The notes: generated by a model not told the origin, from the letters alone. Positions 50,902-61,158 are shown, counted from the stretch's first letter. The stretch: DNA of 64,000 bases from Pseudomonas alloputida (GCF_021283545.2 NZ_CP128540.1:5057501-5121500), one strand, 5' to 3'. Numbers and translations: made by a program.

Positions 50902-52280
50902 AAAACGCCAGCCTGTCGTTACGCCTGGGCCTGAGCGTCACATTGATGGGCGCCGCACTGGTGCTGCTGCTGGCCTGCCTGGCCGTGTTTGCCCTGGATC
51001 ACGAACTGGACAGCCGCGCGCGCAAGGATTTGGCGCGCAAGATGCTTCAGGTCGAGCACAACCTGCGTGTCGACCTGCGCAGCGAGGACCTGGGCAGCCG
51101 CGCCCATCCACTGCTGGACCTGGTGATGGGGCATGACAACCTAAGCCTCAGTGTGCTGGCTCTCGACGGCCACCACCCCCACCTGCTCAGCCTCGGCCCG
51201 GCCCTGGAATCGCGGGTCGGTGAACTGCACACCGATGCGCGCCTGGCCTTTCACGCCTGGCGTGACAGCGGCGGTAACCAGATCCTCACCGTTACCCGGT
51301 TGATGCGCCTGCGCGACAACACCCCTGTCAAGGTGATGATGTCGCTCAACCGCGCCGACGACAACGCCCTGCTGCAAGCCTACCTGCACTCGACATTGCT
51401 CGCCTTGCCACTGCTACTGGTTTTGATTGGTGCGGGGGCATGGTGGCTGATGCAGCGCGGCCTGAAACCATTGCGGCACTTCCGGCGCATTGCCGGGCAG
51501 GTGTCGGCCCAGGACCTGCAGCATCGCCTGCCCGCTACCTCCCTGCCGCAGGAACTGGCAGACCTGGCCGGCAGTATCAACGTGATGCTCGATCGACTCG
51601 ACCAAGGTGTCAGGCAGCTGTCGCAGTTCTCTGACGACCTGGCCCATGAACTGCGCACACCGTTGAGCAACCTGATGGGCAAGGCGCAGGTGACACTGGC
51701 CCGTGAGCGGGACAACGCCAACTATCGGGAAGTGCTTGAAGACAGCATCGAAGAACTGACCCGGCTCAACCGCATCATCAACGACATGCTGTTTCTTGCC
51801 CAGGTCAGCCAGCCGCATACGCAGGTTGCGTTGAAACCCTTGGCGCTGTCCGACGAGGCAGCGCGGGTTGTCGAGCTGTTTGCCTACAGTGCCGAGCTGA
51901 AAGAAATTGAGCTACGTGTTCAGGGCTGGGGGACAGCGCTGGGAGACCGGCTGATGTTTCAGCGGGCACTGTCGAACCTGTTGAGCAACGCCATACGGCA
52001 CAGTCCCGAGGGTAAACCCGTGGCTCTGCGCATCGAACGCTCGGGCAGCGAAGTCATTCTATCCGTGGAGAACCAGGGTCCGGGTGTGCCTGCAGAGCAC
52101 CAGTCGCGCTTGTTCGAGCGGTTTTACCGGGTAGGTTCGGGGCGTTCGCGGCTGGAGGGCGGGACCGGGTTGGGGTTGGCGATCGTGAAGTCGATCATGC
52201 AGTTGCATGGCGGGCGGGTCGAGGTCAGCAGCTGCCCCCTGGGGCCTACCCGGTTTACCCTGGTGTTTCCTGCCGAGTGA
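50898..52280 (+). CDS. Sensor histidine kinase (heavy-metal-sensor type)
   Basis: 460 residues. Membrane helices near 11-33 and 158-182 enclose a periplasmic sensor of about 125 residues. A HAMP domain ([20 protein letters not shown] near 186-205) is followed by the H-box [17 protein letters not shown] near 244-260 (His250 or so), N-box [13 protein letters not shown] near 360-372, and ATP-lid [12 protein letters not shown] near 420-431. It should phosphorylate the adjacent regulator. The CusS/IrlS-like layout suggests metal or envelope sensing; the ligand is unknown and no efflux genes adjoin it. Confidence 0.92.
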   Translation: MKNASLSLRLGLSVTLMGAALVLLLACLAVFALDHELDSRARKDLARKMLQVEHNLRVDLRSEDLGSRAHPLLDLVMGHDNLSLSVLALDGHHPHLLSLGPALESRVGELHTDARLAFHAWRDSGGNQILTVTRLMRLRDNTPVKVMMSLNRADDNALLQAYLHSTLLALPLLLVLIGAGAWWLMQRGLKPLRHFRRIAGQVSAQDLQHRLPATSLPQELADLAGSINVMLDRLDQGVRQLSQFSDDLAHELRTPLSNLMGKAQVTLARERDNANYREVLEDSIEELTRLNRIINDMLFLAQVSQPHTQVALKPLALSDEAARVVELFAYSAELKEIELRVQGWGTALGDRLMFQRALSNLLSNAIRHSPEGKPVALRIERSGSEVILSVENQGPGVPAEHQSRLFERFYRVGSGRSRLEGGTGLGLAIVKSIMQLHGGRVEVSSCPLGPTRFTLVFPAE

Positions 52281-52295
52281 TCGGCCGCCTGTGCT

Positions 52296-52335
52296 GGCCT
52301 CTTCGCGGGCTTGCCCGCGAAAAGGCCGGTACAGG
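52296..52335. repeat. REP-like element, family A
   Basis: GGCCTCTTCGCGGGCTTGCC then CGCGAAAAGGCC, a strong hairpin, then GGTACAGGC. It sits in the 65-base gap between the convergent kinase and pdxJ genes and may act as a shared transcript end. Confidence 0.75.
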
Positions 52336-52345
52336 CGACCAACAA

Positions 52346-53086
52346 TCAGCGCGAAGCCGCCACGATCAGCGCCTTCATCTCGGCCACAGCAGCCTTGAAG
52401 CCGACAAACAAGGCATGCGCCACCAGCGCATGGCCAATGTTCAACTCATTGATACCCTTGATCGCCGCCACCGCCTCGACGTTGTGGTAATGCAGCCCGT
52501 GACCGGCATTGACGATCAGCCCATGCCCCACGCCAAACGCCACACCCTCGACGATCCGCTTGAGCTCTTCAGCCACTTCGGTGGGGGTTTCGGCATCGGC
52601 ATAACGGCCGGTGTGAAGCTCGATGGCCGGTGCGCCAACCCGACGCGAGGCCTCGATCTGCCGTTCGTCGGCGTCGATGAACAGCGACACCTCGGCACCG
52701 GTACGCGCCAGCCGTTCGACTGCAGCCTTGATCCGCGCTTCCTGGCCTGCCACATCCAGGCCACCTTCGGTGGTCAGCTCCTGACGGGTTTCGGGTACCA
52801 GGCAGATGTGCGCCGGGCGAATCTTTTCGGCAAAGGCCATCATCTCTTCGGTGACGCCCATCTCGAAGTTCATGCGGGTCTGCAGCACATCCTTGAGCAG
52901 CACAACGTCACGCTCCTGGATGTGCCGGCGGTCTTCACGCAGGTGCACGGTGATGCCATCGGCGCCTGCTTCCTCGGCGTCCAGGGCAGCCTTGACCGGG
53001 TCAGGGTAGCGCGTGCCACGGGCCTGGCGCAGGGTCGCCACGTGGTCGATGTTGACGCCAAGAAGCATGCGGTTGCTGTGAGTCAC
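52346..53086 (-). CDS. pdxJ: Pyridoxine 5'-phosphate synthase
   Basis: 246 residues from a GTG start at 53086, supported by AGGAG upstream; an ATG six codons in (53068) is possible. TIM-barrel landmarks: [24 protein letters not shown] near 8-31, [16 protein letters not shown] near 41-56, [18 protein letters not shown] near 99-116 and [11 protein letters not shown] near 198-208. PdxJ condenses deoxyxylulose 5-phosphate and aminoacetone phosphate to pyridoxine 5'-phosphate. It follows recO by 43 bases. Confidence 0.97.
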   Translation of the reverse strand: MTHSNRMLLGVNIDHVATLRQARGTRYPDPVKAALDAEEAGADGITVHLREDRRHIQERDVVLLKDVLQTRMNFEMGVTEEMMAFAEKIRPAHICLVPETRQELTTEGGLDVAGQEARIKAAVERLARTGAEVSLFIDADERQIEASRRVGAPAIELHTGRYADAETPTEVAEELKRIVEGVAFGVGHGLIVNAGHGLHYHNVEAVAAIKGINELNIGHALVAHALFVGFKAAVAEMKALIVAASR

Positions 53087-53129
53087 GAAAGGCTCTCCTG
53101 AAGATTGAGCCCAACAGCATACGTCCTGA

Positions 53130-53813
53130 TCAGCGCTTGCGAAACAGTTCCCGGCTGACCAGCGGTTTTGCCCCCAGGTGAACTGCCAGTGCCTGGCGCA
53201 TCAGCCGCTTTGCAGCGAGCAAGGCGCCAGGTGCGTCCCAGTCGGCTTCAGCCAGGGCCAGCAACTCGATCCCACGAAACAGGCCGGGCTGCAACAGCTC
53301 GACCCGCTCCAGGCCGGCATCCACGCGCAGGCGATACAGGCCGTCGGCGGCAATCGGCTGGTCGTTGACGTCTTGGTTCAATGAAAACGCATACCCGAGC
53401 TCATCAAGCAGCCGCCATTCGAACGAACGCAGCAGAGGTTCCAGCGGGCGGCCTTCAGCCAGGGCCTGCAAGGTCAAGGTGTAGTGTTCGAAAATGGTCG
53501 GAAACGGTGCTTCGGCGGGCAGCAGACGCATCAGCAACTCATTCAGGTACAACCCGCTGAACAGCGCATCGCCGTGAAGCCAGGCGGCGATGCCGGTGCT
53601 GTCCATGCGGCTGACATTCTTCAGCTCGCCACGCCCACGCAGCTCCACCTCCAGCGACACGAACGGCCGCACCAGGCTGCCGCCCTTACTGCGCGCGCGA
53701 CGCAACACGGCACGCATGCGGCCCTGCGGGGTGAAAAAGTCCACCAGCGCGCTGGTTTCCTTGTAGGCACGGCTGTGCAGTACGTAGGCTGGCTGACCGA
53801 CAGGTTGTTCCAT
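53130..53813 (-). CDS. recO: DNA repair protein RecO
   Basis: 227 residues. An N-terminal OB fold ([20 protein letters not shown] near 9-28, [15 protein letters not shown]) precedes a helical C-terminal domain ([20 protein letters not shown] near 80-99, [13 protein letters not shown]). RecO loads RecA on SSB-coated DNA together with RecR. Part of rnc-era-recO-pdxJ, though here a repeat-bearing 169-base gap separates era from recO. Confidence 0.95.
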   Translation of the reverse strand: MEQPVGQPAYVLHSRAYKETSALVDFFTPQGRMRAVLRRARSKGGSLVRPFVSLEVELRGRGELKNVSRMDSTGIAAWLHGDALFSGLYLNELLMRLLPAEAPFPTIFEHYTLTLQALAEGRPLEPLLRSFEWRLLDELGYAFSLNQDVNDQPIAADGLYRLRVDAGLERVELLQPGLFRGIELLALAEADWDAPGALLAAKRLMRQALAVHLGAKPLVSRELFRKR

Positions 53814-53850
53814 TAAAAATCACTCGCGCCGAGGGTTGCACTGGCCCTTG

Positions 53851-53969
53851 TGGGAGCGGCCTTGTGTCGCGAAAAGGGCCGCAAAGCGGCCCCAGATTTT
53901 TAGCTTCGCAGCATAAATCGCCGGGGCTGCTGCGTAGCCCTATCGCGACACAAGGCCGCCCCTACAGGG
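53851..53969. repeat. Composite inverted repeat, family B, copy 2
   Basis: TGGGAGCGGCCTTGTGTCGC and, inverted, TATCGCGACACAAGGCCGCC enclose two inner hairpins (GGGCCGCAAAGCGGCCCC and CGGGGCTGCTGCGTAGCCC). Same arms and architecture as 44723-44831. It fills most of the era-recO gap on the minus strand. Confidence 0.7.
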
Positions 53970-53982
53970 ACCAGCGCGCGGC

Positions 53983-54891
53983 TTACAGGTCGCCGTAGCC
54001 CAGCGAACGCAGGGCGCGCTCGTCGTCGGACCAGCCGCCCTTTACCTTGACCCACAGGTTGAGCATGACCTTGGAATCGAACAGCACTTCCATGTCCTTG
54101 CGCGCCTCGGAACCGATGCGCTTGATGCGCTCGCCCTTGTCACCAATGATGATTTTCTTCTGGCCATCGCGTTCAACCAGGATCAACGCGTGAATGTGCA
54201 GCACATGGCCCTGCTGCTTGAATTCCTCGATCTCCACCGTGATCTGGTACGGCAACTCCGCACCCAGCTGGCGCATGATCTTCTCGCGCACCAGTTCGGC
54301 GGCCAGGAAGCGGCTGCTACGGTCGGTGATCTGGTCTTCGGGGAAGAAATGATCGTTCTCGGGCAGGTGCTTGGCGATCTGTGCTTCAAGCGCGTCAAGG
54401 TTGTGCCCCTGCTGTGCGGAAATCGGCATCACCTCGGCGTTCGGCAGTTGCTCTTGCAGCCACTGCAGGTGCGGGATCAGCTCGGCTTTCTCTTCCATGC
54501 GGTCGGTCTTGTTGACCGCGATGATCAGCGGGCCGGTGACATACTGCACGCGCTCCAGAACCAGTTGGTCCTCGTCGGTCCACTTGGTACGGTCAACCAC
54601 GAAGATAACCACGTCGACGTCCTTGAGGGCCGCCGAGGCATTGCGGTTCATGTAACGGTTCAGGGCCTTGTCGTTGGCCTTGTGCATACCGGGGGTATCG
54701 ACGTAGATGGCCTGCACATCACCTTCGGTCTTGATGCCGAGCATGTTGTGGCGGGTGGTCTGCGGCTTTCGCGAAGTAATCGCCAGCTTCTGGCCCAGGA
54801 TGTGGTTGAGCAGGGTCGACTTGCCGACGTTGGGACGGCCGACAATGGCTACGTAGCCGCAGCGGGTCGGGTTGCTATCAGTCATTGCCAT
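53983..54891 (-). CDS. era: GTPase Era
   Basis: 302 residues (or 300 from the ATG at 54885). G1 [12 protein letters not shown] near 19-30, G3 DTPGMH near 66-71, G4 NKTD near 125-128 and a C-terminal KH domain ([28 protein letters not shown] near 224-251). Era binds 16S rRNA and checks 30S maturation. Its start overlaps the rnc stop by about 14 bases, so rnc and era are translationally coupled. Confidence 0.97.
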   Translation of the reverse strand: MAMTDSNPTRCGYVAIVGRPNVGKSTLLNHILGQKLAITSRKPQTTRHNMLGIKTEGDVQAIYVDTPGMHKANDKALNRYMNRNASAALKDVDVVIFVVDRTKWTDEDQLVLERVQYVTGPLIIAVNKTDRMEEKAELIPHLQWLQEQLPNAEVMPISAQQGHNLDALEAQIAKHLPENDHFFPEDQITDRSSRFLAAELVREKIMRQLGAELPYQITVEIEEFKQQGHVLHIHALILVERDGQKKIIIGDKGERIKRIGSEARKDMEVLFDSKVMLNLWVKVKGGWSDDERALRSLGYGDL

Positions 54892-55567
54892 TCTCCACGC
54901 CCAGGGCGATCAGTGCAGACGCGGCGGCGACTTGCTCGGCAATACGCCGGCTAACGCCTTGACCACGGCTCTTGTTGTTCAGCAGTACCACTTCGCATTC
55001 GACGAAGAAGGTCCGGCAGTGTGGTTCACCCTGGATATCCACGACTTCGTAACGCGGCAGCTCACAGCTGCGCGACTGCAGGAACTCTTGCAGGCGGGTT
55101 TTCGGATCTTTATTGGTGTCGACCAGTGTCAGGCCTTCGAACTCATCGGCCAGCCAGGCCAGGATGCGCTCCCGGGCGGTGTCCATATCGGCGTCCAGGT
55201 AGATGGCACCAATCAGTGCCTCCAGGGCGTCGGCCAGGATCGACTCGCGGCGAAAGCCGCCGCTCTTGAGTTCTCCGGAACCCAGGCGCAGGTAATCGCC
55301 CAAGTCAAAACCACGGGCCAGACGGGCCAGGGTTTCACCCTTGACCAACCGCGCACGCAGCCGCGACAACTGGCCTTCGCGGGCCTGCGGAAAACGCTCG
55401 AACAGCGCTTCGCCGGCAACGAAGTTGAGAATGGCGTCACCGAGGAACTCCAGGCGCTCATTGTTGCGCCCGGCGTAACTGCGATGGGTCAGTGCCAGGA
55501 GCATCTGGTCCTGGTTCTTGAAGGTGTAACCGAGCTTTCGCTCCAGACCGGCAAGGGAAGCACTCAT
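54878..55567 (-). CDS. rnc: Ribonuclease III
   Basis: 229 residues. Catalytic domain 1-150 with the signature [22 protein letters not shown] near 35-56, second metal site [17 protein letters not shown] near 112-128 (Asp and Glu ligands), and a dsRNA-binding domain about 155-225 ([34 protein letters not shown]). RNase III processes rRNA precursors and double-stranded mRNA leaders. A strong hairpin lies in the 163-base gap upstream. The small DUF4845 gene found between lepB and rnc in P. aeruginosa is absent. Confidence 0.97.
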   Translation of the reverse strand: MSASLAGLERKLGYTFKNQDQMLLALTHRSYAGRNNERLEFLGDAILNFVAGEALFERFPQAREGQLSRLRARLVKGETLARLARGFDLGDYLRLGSGELKSGGFRRESILADALEALIGAIYLDADMDTARERILAWLADEFEGLTLVDTNKDPKTRLQEFLQSRSCELPRYEVVDIQGEPHCRTFFVECEVVLLNNKSRGQGVSRRIAEQVAAASALIALGVENGND

Positions 55568-55697
55568 GCGGCCACCCGATCGTTGTTCAACGCGTTGTTC
55601 AAATCAACATCCTGAAAGACTGTTTGGCTGTGGTCCGCCGATTGATGTGTGGCGAATCTCCCGATCCCTGAGAACACAGCCTATGTCAGAAATGCAT

Positions 55698-55724
55698 TCG
55701 GCGCTGTCTGCTGGACAGCGCCGA
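55698..55724 (-). other. Strong hairpin between lepB and rnc
   Basis: Perfect 11-bp stem TCGGCGCTGTC/GACAGCGCCGA with a five-base loop, six bases after the lepB stop. Without a T-run it is a poor terminator; it could be a processing or stability element for the lepB-rnc mRNA, possibly for RNase III itself. Inference only. Confidence 0.55.
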
Positions 55725-55730
55725 TGGGTA

Positions 55731-56585
55731 TCAATGGATCAGGCCAACCCGCGACAGGTTGGGCAAGTGGCTGAGTTTGGGCTCTGGCCAGCTCATCCAC
55801 ACCGCGAAGGCCTTGCCGACAATGTTCCGGTCCGGAACCATGCCGTGCAGTTCCTTGGGAATGTTCGGGTCATCCCAGAAACGGCTATCGTTGGAGTTGT
55901 CGCGGTTGTCGCCCATCATGAAGTAATGGCCCGCAGGCACGGTCCACTGCTGGTCCGGCGGCATGCGATAACGGCTCATTTCCTTGCGGATCAGGTGTTC
56001 GGCCGCGCCGAGCTTTTCCTTGTACAGCTGAGCACTGCCCAGGGTACCCGGCTCGCTGCCCACCAGTTGTTCGGCAACGGGCTGGCCGTTGACGAACAGC
56101 CGCTTGTCGTTGGTGTAGCGGACCACGTCGCCCGGCAGGCCAACCACACGCTTGATGTAGTTGACATTCGGGTCACTCGGGTAGCGGAACACCATTACAT
56201 CCCCGCGTTGCGGGTCACCGACCTCGATGACCTTCTTGTCGATCACCGGCAGGCGAATGCCGTACGAGAATTTGTTCACCAGGATGAAGTCGCCCACTTC
56301 CAGGGTCGGTTTCATCGATCCCGAAGGGATCTGGAATGGCTCGACCAGGAATGAACGCAGCACCAGCACGATGAACAGCACCGGGAAGAACGACTTACCG
56401 TACTCGACCAGCAACGGCTCCTTGTTCAGCCGTTCGACCACCGCCATCTCAGGCTGGCTGACGCTGCCCTGATAGTTGGCGATTGCCGCACGCCGGCGCG
56501 GGGCCAGGAACAGCAGGTCGATCAAGCCCAGCAGACCGCAGATGAAGACGGCGATGACCAGCAACAGCGGGAAATTTAGCGACAT
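55731..56585 (-). CDS. lepB: Signal peptidase I
   Basis: 284 residues. Two N-terminal membrane helices (about 4-28 and 63-78) anchor a periplasmic domain. Catalytic Ser90 is in IPSGSMKPTL and Lys145 in NYIKRVVGLPGD; GDNRDNSNDSRFWDDP near 233-248 is box E. It removes signal peptides of exported proteins. lepA ends five bases upstream, the conserved lepA-lepB order. Confidence 0.97.
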   Translation of the reverse strand: MSLNFPLLLVIAVFICGLLGLIDLLFLAPRRRAAIANYQGSVSQPEMAVVERLNKEPLLVEYGKSFFPVLFIVLVLRSFLVEPFQIPSGSMKPTLEVGDFILVNKFSYGIRLPVIDKKVIEVGDPQRGDVMVFRYPSDPNVNYIKRVVGLPGDVVRYTNDKRLFVNGQPVAEQLVGSEPGTLGSAQLYKEKLGAAEHLIRKEMSRYRMPPDQQWTVPAGHYFMMGDNRDNSNDSRFWDDPNIPKELHGMVPDRNIVGKAFAVWMSWPEPKLSHLPNLSRVGLIH

Positions 56586-56590
56586 AGGAC

Positions 56591-58390
56591 CTAGCTATCC
56601 AACCTGAGCACGGCGAGGAAGGCTTCTTGTGGAATTTCCACATTGCCCACCTGTTTCATGCGTTTCTTACCGGCCTTCTGCTTCTCCAGCAGCTTCTTCT
56701 TACGGCTGACGTCACCGCCGTAGCACTTGGCCAGTACGTTCTTTCTGAGCGCCTTGACGGTTGTCCGCGCAATGATCTGGCCGCCAATGGCTGCCTGGAT
56801 CGCTACGTCGAACATCTGCCGAGGGATCAGTTCCTTCATCTTCTCGGTCAACGCACGGCCTTTATAGGCCGCGTTGTCGCGGTGCACGATCAATGCCAGG
56901 GCATCGACCTTGTCGCCGTTGATCAGCACGTCCAGCTTGACCAGGTTGGCCGACTGGTAGCGATCGAAATGATAATCCAGCGAAGCATAGCCGCGGCTGG
57001 TGGATTTGAGGCGGTCGAAGAAATCGAGCACCACTTCGTTCATCGGCATGTCGTAACGCACCTGCACCTGGCTGCCGAGGAACTGCATGTCGCGCTGTAC
57101 GCCACGCTTCTCGATGCACAGAGTGATGACGTTGCCCAGGTGCTCCTGCGGAACCAGGATGGTCGCGGTGACGATCGGCTCGCGGAAGTCGGCCACAGCC
57201 GAGACGTCCGGCAGCTTGGACGGGTTGTCGACGACGATGGTTTCGCCGGTTTTCAACTCCAGTTCGTAGATCACGCTGGGTGCGGTGGTGATCAGGTCCA
57301 GGTCATATTCGCGCTCCAGGCGCTCCTGGATGATCTCCATGTGCAACATGCCCAGGAAACCGCAACGGAAGCCAAAGCCCAGCGCGTCGGAGCTTTCCGG
57401 CATGTACTGCAGCGAGGAGTCGTTCAGGGTCAGCTTCTGCAGAGCGTCGCGGAAATCCTCGAAGTCGTCGGAGCTGACCGGGAACAGGCCGGCGTAGACC
57501 TGCGGCTGAATCTTCTTGAAGCCTGGCAACACCTCGACCTCAGGGGTCGAGGACAGGGTCAGGGTGTCACCAACCGGGGCACCGTGGATGTCCTTGATGC
57601 TGGCGATGATGAAGCCTACTTCGCCGGCTTTCAGATCAGCGGTCTGGGTGTGCTTCGGGGTGAAGACACCGACGCTGTCGACCAAGTGCACCTTGCCGGT
57701 GGACTTGACCAGGATCTTGTCGCCTTTCTTGACGCGGCCCTGGCGCACACGCACCAGCGAGACCACACCCAGGTAATTGTCGAACCAAGAGTCGATGATC
57801 AGCGCTTGCAGCGGTGCATCAATCTCACCTTCTGGCGCGGGGATGGTGTGCACCAGGCGCTCGAGCACCTCGTCAACGCCCATACCGCTCTTGGCGCTGC
57901 AGGCCACGGCGTCGGTGGCATCGATACCGATGATCTTCTCGATCTCGTCCTTGACGCGGTCCGGGTCGGCCTGGGGCAGGTCCATCTTGTTCAGGACCGG
58001 CATGACCTCCAGGCCCTGCTCGATGGCGGTGTAGCAGTTGGCTACGGACTGGGCCTCCACGCCCTGACCGGCGTCAACCACCAGCAGTGCCCCCTCACAG
58101 GCCGCCAGCGAGCGCGAGACTTCGTAGGTGAAGTCGACGTGGCCGGGGGTATCGATGAAGTTCAGCTGGTAGGTCTTGCCGTCCTGCGCCTTGTAGTGAA
58201 GCGTGACGCTGTGGGCCTTGATGGTGATACCGCGCTCACGCTCCAGGTCCATGGAATCGAGCACCTGGGCTTCCATCTCGCGCGCCGACAGGCCACCGCA
58301 CATCTGGATGAAACGGTCAGCCAGCGTCGACTTGCCATGGTCGATGTGGGCGATGATGGAGAAATTGCGGATATGACTCAAATCACTCAC
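56591..58390 (-). CDS. lepA: Translation elongation factor 4 (LepA)
   Basis: 599 residues. GTPase motifs [14 protein letters not shown] near 14-27, DTPGHVDF near 80-87 and NKMDLPQAD near 135-143, an EF-G-like domain order without domain IV, and the LepA-specific C-terminus ([20 protein letters not shown] near 550-569, [16 protein letters not shown]). LepA promotes back-translocation or ribosome assembly under stress. About 180 bases separate it from the mucD 3' end, where the mucD terminator lies. Confidence 0.98.
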
Positions 58391-58530
58391 GGGTCAACAC
58401 TCGAAAAGGCTGCGAGCCGGACGCCCGCCGAAAAATAGCCGGGAATTGTACCTTAAGCTGCTGGGTTATGGGAGATTCCTCTGTCCGACTGTACACAGCA
58501 ATCATTCCGGCAATTGTGAAGATTCATGAA

Positions 58531-58553
58531 AAAGGGCAGCCGAAGCTGCCCTT
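58531..58553 (-). terminator. Rho-independent terminator of mucD
   Basis: Stem AGGGCAGC, loop CGAA, stem GCTGCCCT; the complementary strand ends TTTTT. It lies just beyond the mucD stop, separating it from lepA. Confidence 0.85.
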
Positions 58554-58570
58554 TCGCCTTGCGAAACTGC

Positions 58571-60004
58571 TTATTCAGCAAGCTTGAAAGTGATGAAGCT
58601 GGCACGGCCCTGACGCAGTACGCGCATCGACACGGAACGATTCTTCGGCAGTTCCTTGGCGATTTCGGTGAATTCCTTGGCCGAACCGATGGCCTGGTTG
58701 TTCAGATGGCTGATGACATCACCAGGGCGCAAGCCGATCATGGCTGCCGGGCCATCCTGCACTTCCTTGATGACCACGCCACCTTTGAGCTCCAGGGATT
58801 TTTTCTGCTCGGCGGTCAGGTCGGCGACCGATACACCCAGGCGGTTGCTGCTGCGCTCGGCGCTGCCTTCGGTGCCAGCGCCAATGTCAACGTCGTCATC
58901 CGGCAGCGCGCCGACGCTGATGTCCAGGTTCTGGCGCTTGCCATTGCGGATGATTTCCAGCTTGGCCTTCTCGCCATCCTTGAGGCCGCCTACCAGGTGC
59001 GGCAGATCGGCCGACATGACGATTGGCTGGCCGTTCATGCTGAGGATCACGTCGCCCACCTGCAGGCCGCCTTTGGCTGCCGGGCCGTTTTCCAGCACCT
59101 GGGCCACCAGGGCGCCCGCCGGCTTGTCCAGGCCGAACGATTCAGCCAGGTCCTTGTTGACCTCCTGAATCACCACGCCCAGCCAGCCGCGGCTGACCTT
59201 GCCGTCTTTCTTCAGCTGGTTGGAGACATCGATCGCCACATCAATCGGGATGGCGAACGACAGGCCCATGAAACCGCCAGAACGGGTGAAGATCTGCGAG
59301 TTGATCCCCACCACTTCGCCTTTCATGTTGAACAGCGGGCCGCCGGAGTTACCCGGGTTGATGGCCACGTCGGTCTGGATGAACGGTACGTAGGTGTCAT
59401 TGGGCAGGGTCCGGCCCTTGGCGCTGACGATACCTTTGGTCACCGAATGGTCGAAGCCGAACGGCGAACCGATGGCCAGTACCCACTCGCCCACCTTGAG
59501 CTTCTCGGAGTCACCCAGTTTCACCGTTGGCAAATTCTTGCCATCGACCTTCAGCAGCGCCACGTCAGTGCGCGGGTCGGTGCCGACCAGCTTGGCCTGG
59601 AGCTCGCTACGGTCCGACAGGCGGACGATGATCTCGTCGGCATCGGCCACCACATGGTTATTGGTGAGCACGTAGCCATCACTGGAAATGATGAAGCCCG
59701 AGCCCAGCGACTGCGCCTCGCGCTGGCGGTCGCCGCGCGGCGAACGGGGCTGCTGGGGCATGTTGCGCTCGAAGAACTCGCGGAACATCGGCGGCAGGCC
59801 TTCCAGATCCGGCATCTGGTTTGCGGCGATCCGGCGGTCAGGCAGCTTCTGCTTGGTACTGATGTTGACCACCGCCGGCGAAGCCTGCTCCACCAGGGTG
59901 GTGAAGTCCGGCAGGGCTTCCTCGGCCTGGGCGGCGACTACTTGGCCGAGCATCAGCACAGCAGCGAACATCATTAGGTAGGATTTCAAGCGTGGTATTG
60001 ACAT
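58571..60004 (-). CDS. mucD: Periplasmic serine protease MucD (DegP/HtrA family)
   Basis: 477 residues from the ATG at 60004 (GGGAG upstream); the frame is open further 5' but that part covers a terminator. Signal peptide about 1-28 (ends VVAAQA). Catalytic triad His117 (TNNHVV), Asp147 (TDVALL) and Ser220 (NPGNSGGPLF), then two PDZ domains (about 265-360 and 385-470). MucD degrades misfolded periplasmic proteins and lowers AlgU activation. mucC, present in P. aeruginosa between mucB and mucD, is missing. Confidence 0.96.
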   Translation of the reverse strand: MSIPRLKSYLMMFAAVLMLGQVVAAQAEEALPDFTTLVEQASPAVVNISTKQKLPDRRIAANQMPDLEGLPPMFREFFERNMPQQPRSPRGDRQREAQSLGSGFIISSDGYVLTNNHVVADADEIIVRLSDRSELQAKLVGTDPRTDVALLKVDGKNLPTVKLGDSEKLKVGEWVLAIGSPFGFDHSVTKGIVSAKGRTLPNDTYVPFIQTDVAINPGNSGGPLFNMKGEVVGINSQIFTRSGGFMGLSFAIPIDVAIDVSNQLKKDGKVSRGWLGVVIQEVNKDLAESFGLDKPAGALVAQVLENGPAAKGGLQVGDVILSMNGQPIVMSADLPHLVGGLKDGEKAKLEIIRNGKRQNLDISVGALPDDDVDIGAGTEGSAERSSNRLGVSVADLTAEQKKSLELKGGVVIKEVQDGPAAMIGLRPGDVISHLNNQAIGSAKEFTEIAKELPKNRSVSMRVLRQGRASFITFKLAE

Positions 60005-60056
60005 ACGACTCCCGTCACAACGAGCGGTAGTTTGGAAAGACCCCTGCACAACGCAG

Positions 60057-60084
60057 AAAAGGCCAGGCTCTTCAAAGCCTGACC
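60057..60084 (-). terminator. Terminator-like hairpin between mucB and mucD
   Basis: Read on the minus strand: GGTCAGGCT, loop TTGAAG, AGCCTGGCC (one G-T pair) followed by TTTTCTG. It lies 97 bases past the mucB stop and 53 before the mucD ATG. It may attenuate read-through into mucD. A possible sigma-70 pair (TTGCAA, 17 bases, TATAGG; 60111 to 60083) overlaps its upstream arm. Confidence 0.6.
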
Positions 60085-60180
60085 TATAGAAAATTTGCCG
60101 ATGGATTGCAAATGACAATGCTTTAATTTCATTTCAGGCGTATGCCCACCTGCCTTGGCTCGGCACGCAAAAGCGCGCCA

Positions 60181-61146
60181 TTACTGGCGCGCCTGGGCAT
60201 CCTGGGGGCGCATCGACAGGGCGACGCGTTCTGCCGTACCCAGCGGAATTTCGCCAACCACGGTCACCATCACTTTGCCCTTGGGTGTATTCAGGCGACG
60301 CGAGACTGCCGAGGTCGGGCCTAGCTGGGTGCGCATGTCGGTGCCGCCATCATCGCTCACTTGCTCGATGAACACCGAAAAACGCGCCAGGCCGTCGTCA
60401 TACATCAGGCTGCTGACCGAACTGTTGTGCTTGGGATCACGGCGTACCGAGCTGTTGACCAGCTCGAAACCGGGTGGCAGCCAGTCCGAACGCCAACCCG
60501 CGACGGCATCATTGCTGCCGGCTGCCACATGCTGCACTGGCTTGCAGGCAGCACCTGGGCGCAAGTCTGCGTCGCTGGGTATTTCATCGGTATCGAGACG
60601 GGTCATCTGGAAGCGTTCCAGCAACTGCCCCTTGTCGTTGAGCATCAACGAACGCAGCGGCAAACCCGAGTGACGGTCCAGGTGCAATTCGAACGCATAG
60701 CGATGCTGGTCGCGTGGCGTGAGCGTAATGATCACGGCATCGCGCCCGGCGACCCGTGACTTGCCTGCCACACTCAAATCGTACCAACCCATCAGTTTCA
60801 GCGGATCAAGCACACGCGGTGCGGTATCCGGCGGCGCCGTGACACCGCTGGCCAAGGCCCCGCTGACACATTCCACCTTGCCATCCACGCGCACGATTTC
60901 CTGGGCGGCGCCATCAAGCTGCAACAGCCGCTCGCTGACCTTGCCGTCGTCGACCCTGTGCCAGATGTCGTGGGAGGAGAAACTGCCGTTGCGTTCGTAG
61001 ACGAACGACCCTTGATAGCTCTGTTTTTGCTCGGCCTGTGCCAGCTTGTTCAGCCACTCACTCGCCTCAGGCGAAGAATTGGCCGCCAATGCTGGCACCG
61101 TCATGCAGCTGCCAATCAGCAGCGACAAGAGAGGTAGCGCGCGCAT
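60181..61146 (-). CDS. mucB: Sigma factor regulator MucB (RseB-like)
   Basis: 321 residues. Signal peptide 1-21 (ends PALAA), a large N-terminal domain resembling a lipid-binding LolA fold (SYQGSFVYERNGSFSSHDIWH near 42-62), and a smaller C-terminal domain (VSSLMYDDGLARFSVFIEQ near 236-254). MucB binds the periplasmic part of MucA, protecting it from proteolysis and so keeping AlgU inactive. It starts 12 bases after mucA. Confidence 0.95.
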   Translation of the reverse strand: MRALPLLSLLIGSCMTVPALAANSSPEASEWLNKLAQAEQKQSYQGSFVYERNGSFSSHDIWHRVDDGKVSERLLQLDGAAQEIVRVDGKVECVSGALASGVTAPPDTAPRVLDPLKLMGWYDLSVAGKSRVAGRDAVIITLTPRDQHRYAFELHLDRHSGLPLRSLMLNDKGQLLERFQMTRLDTDEIPSDADLRPGAACKPVQHVAAGSNDAVAGWRSDWLPPGFELVNSSVRRDPKHNSSVSSLMYDDGLARFSVFIEQVSDDGGTDMRTQLGPTSAVSRRLNTPKGKVMVTVVGEIPLGTAERVALSMRPQDAQARQ

Positions 61147-61158
61147 GATCCTCCTTAC

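Noticed and set aside
55568..55730. Missed DUF4845 gene between lepB and rnc
   Set aside because: The 163-base gap is too short, and no frame in it has a membrane anchor or family pattern.
60005..60118. N-terminal extension of mucD
   Set aside because: It covers a terminator hairpin and destroys the signal peptide; the ATG at 60004 has GGGAG upstream.
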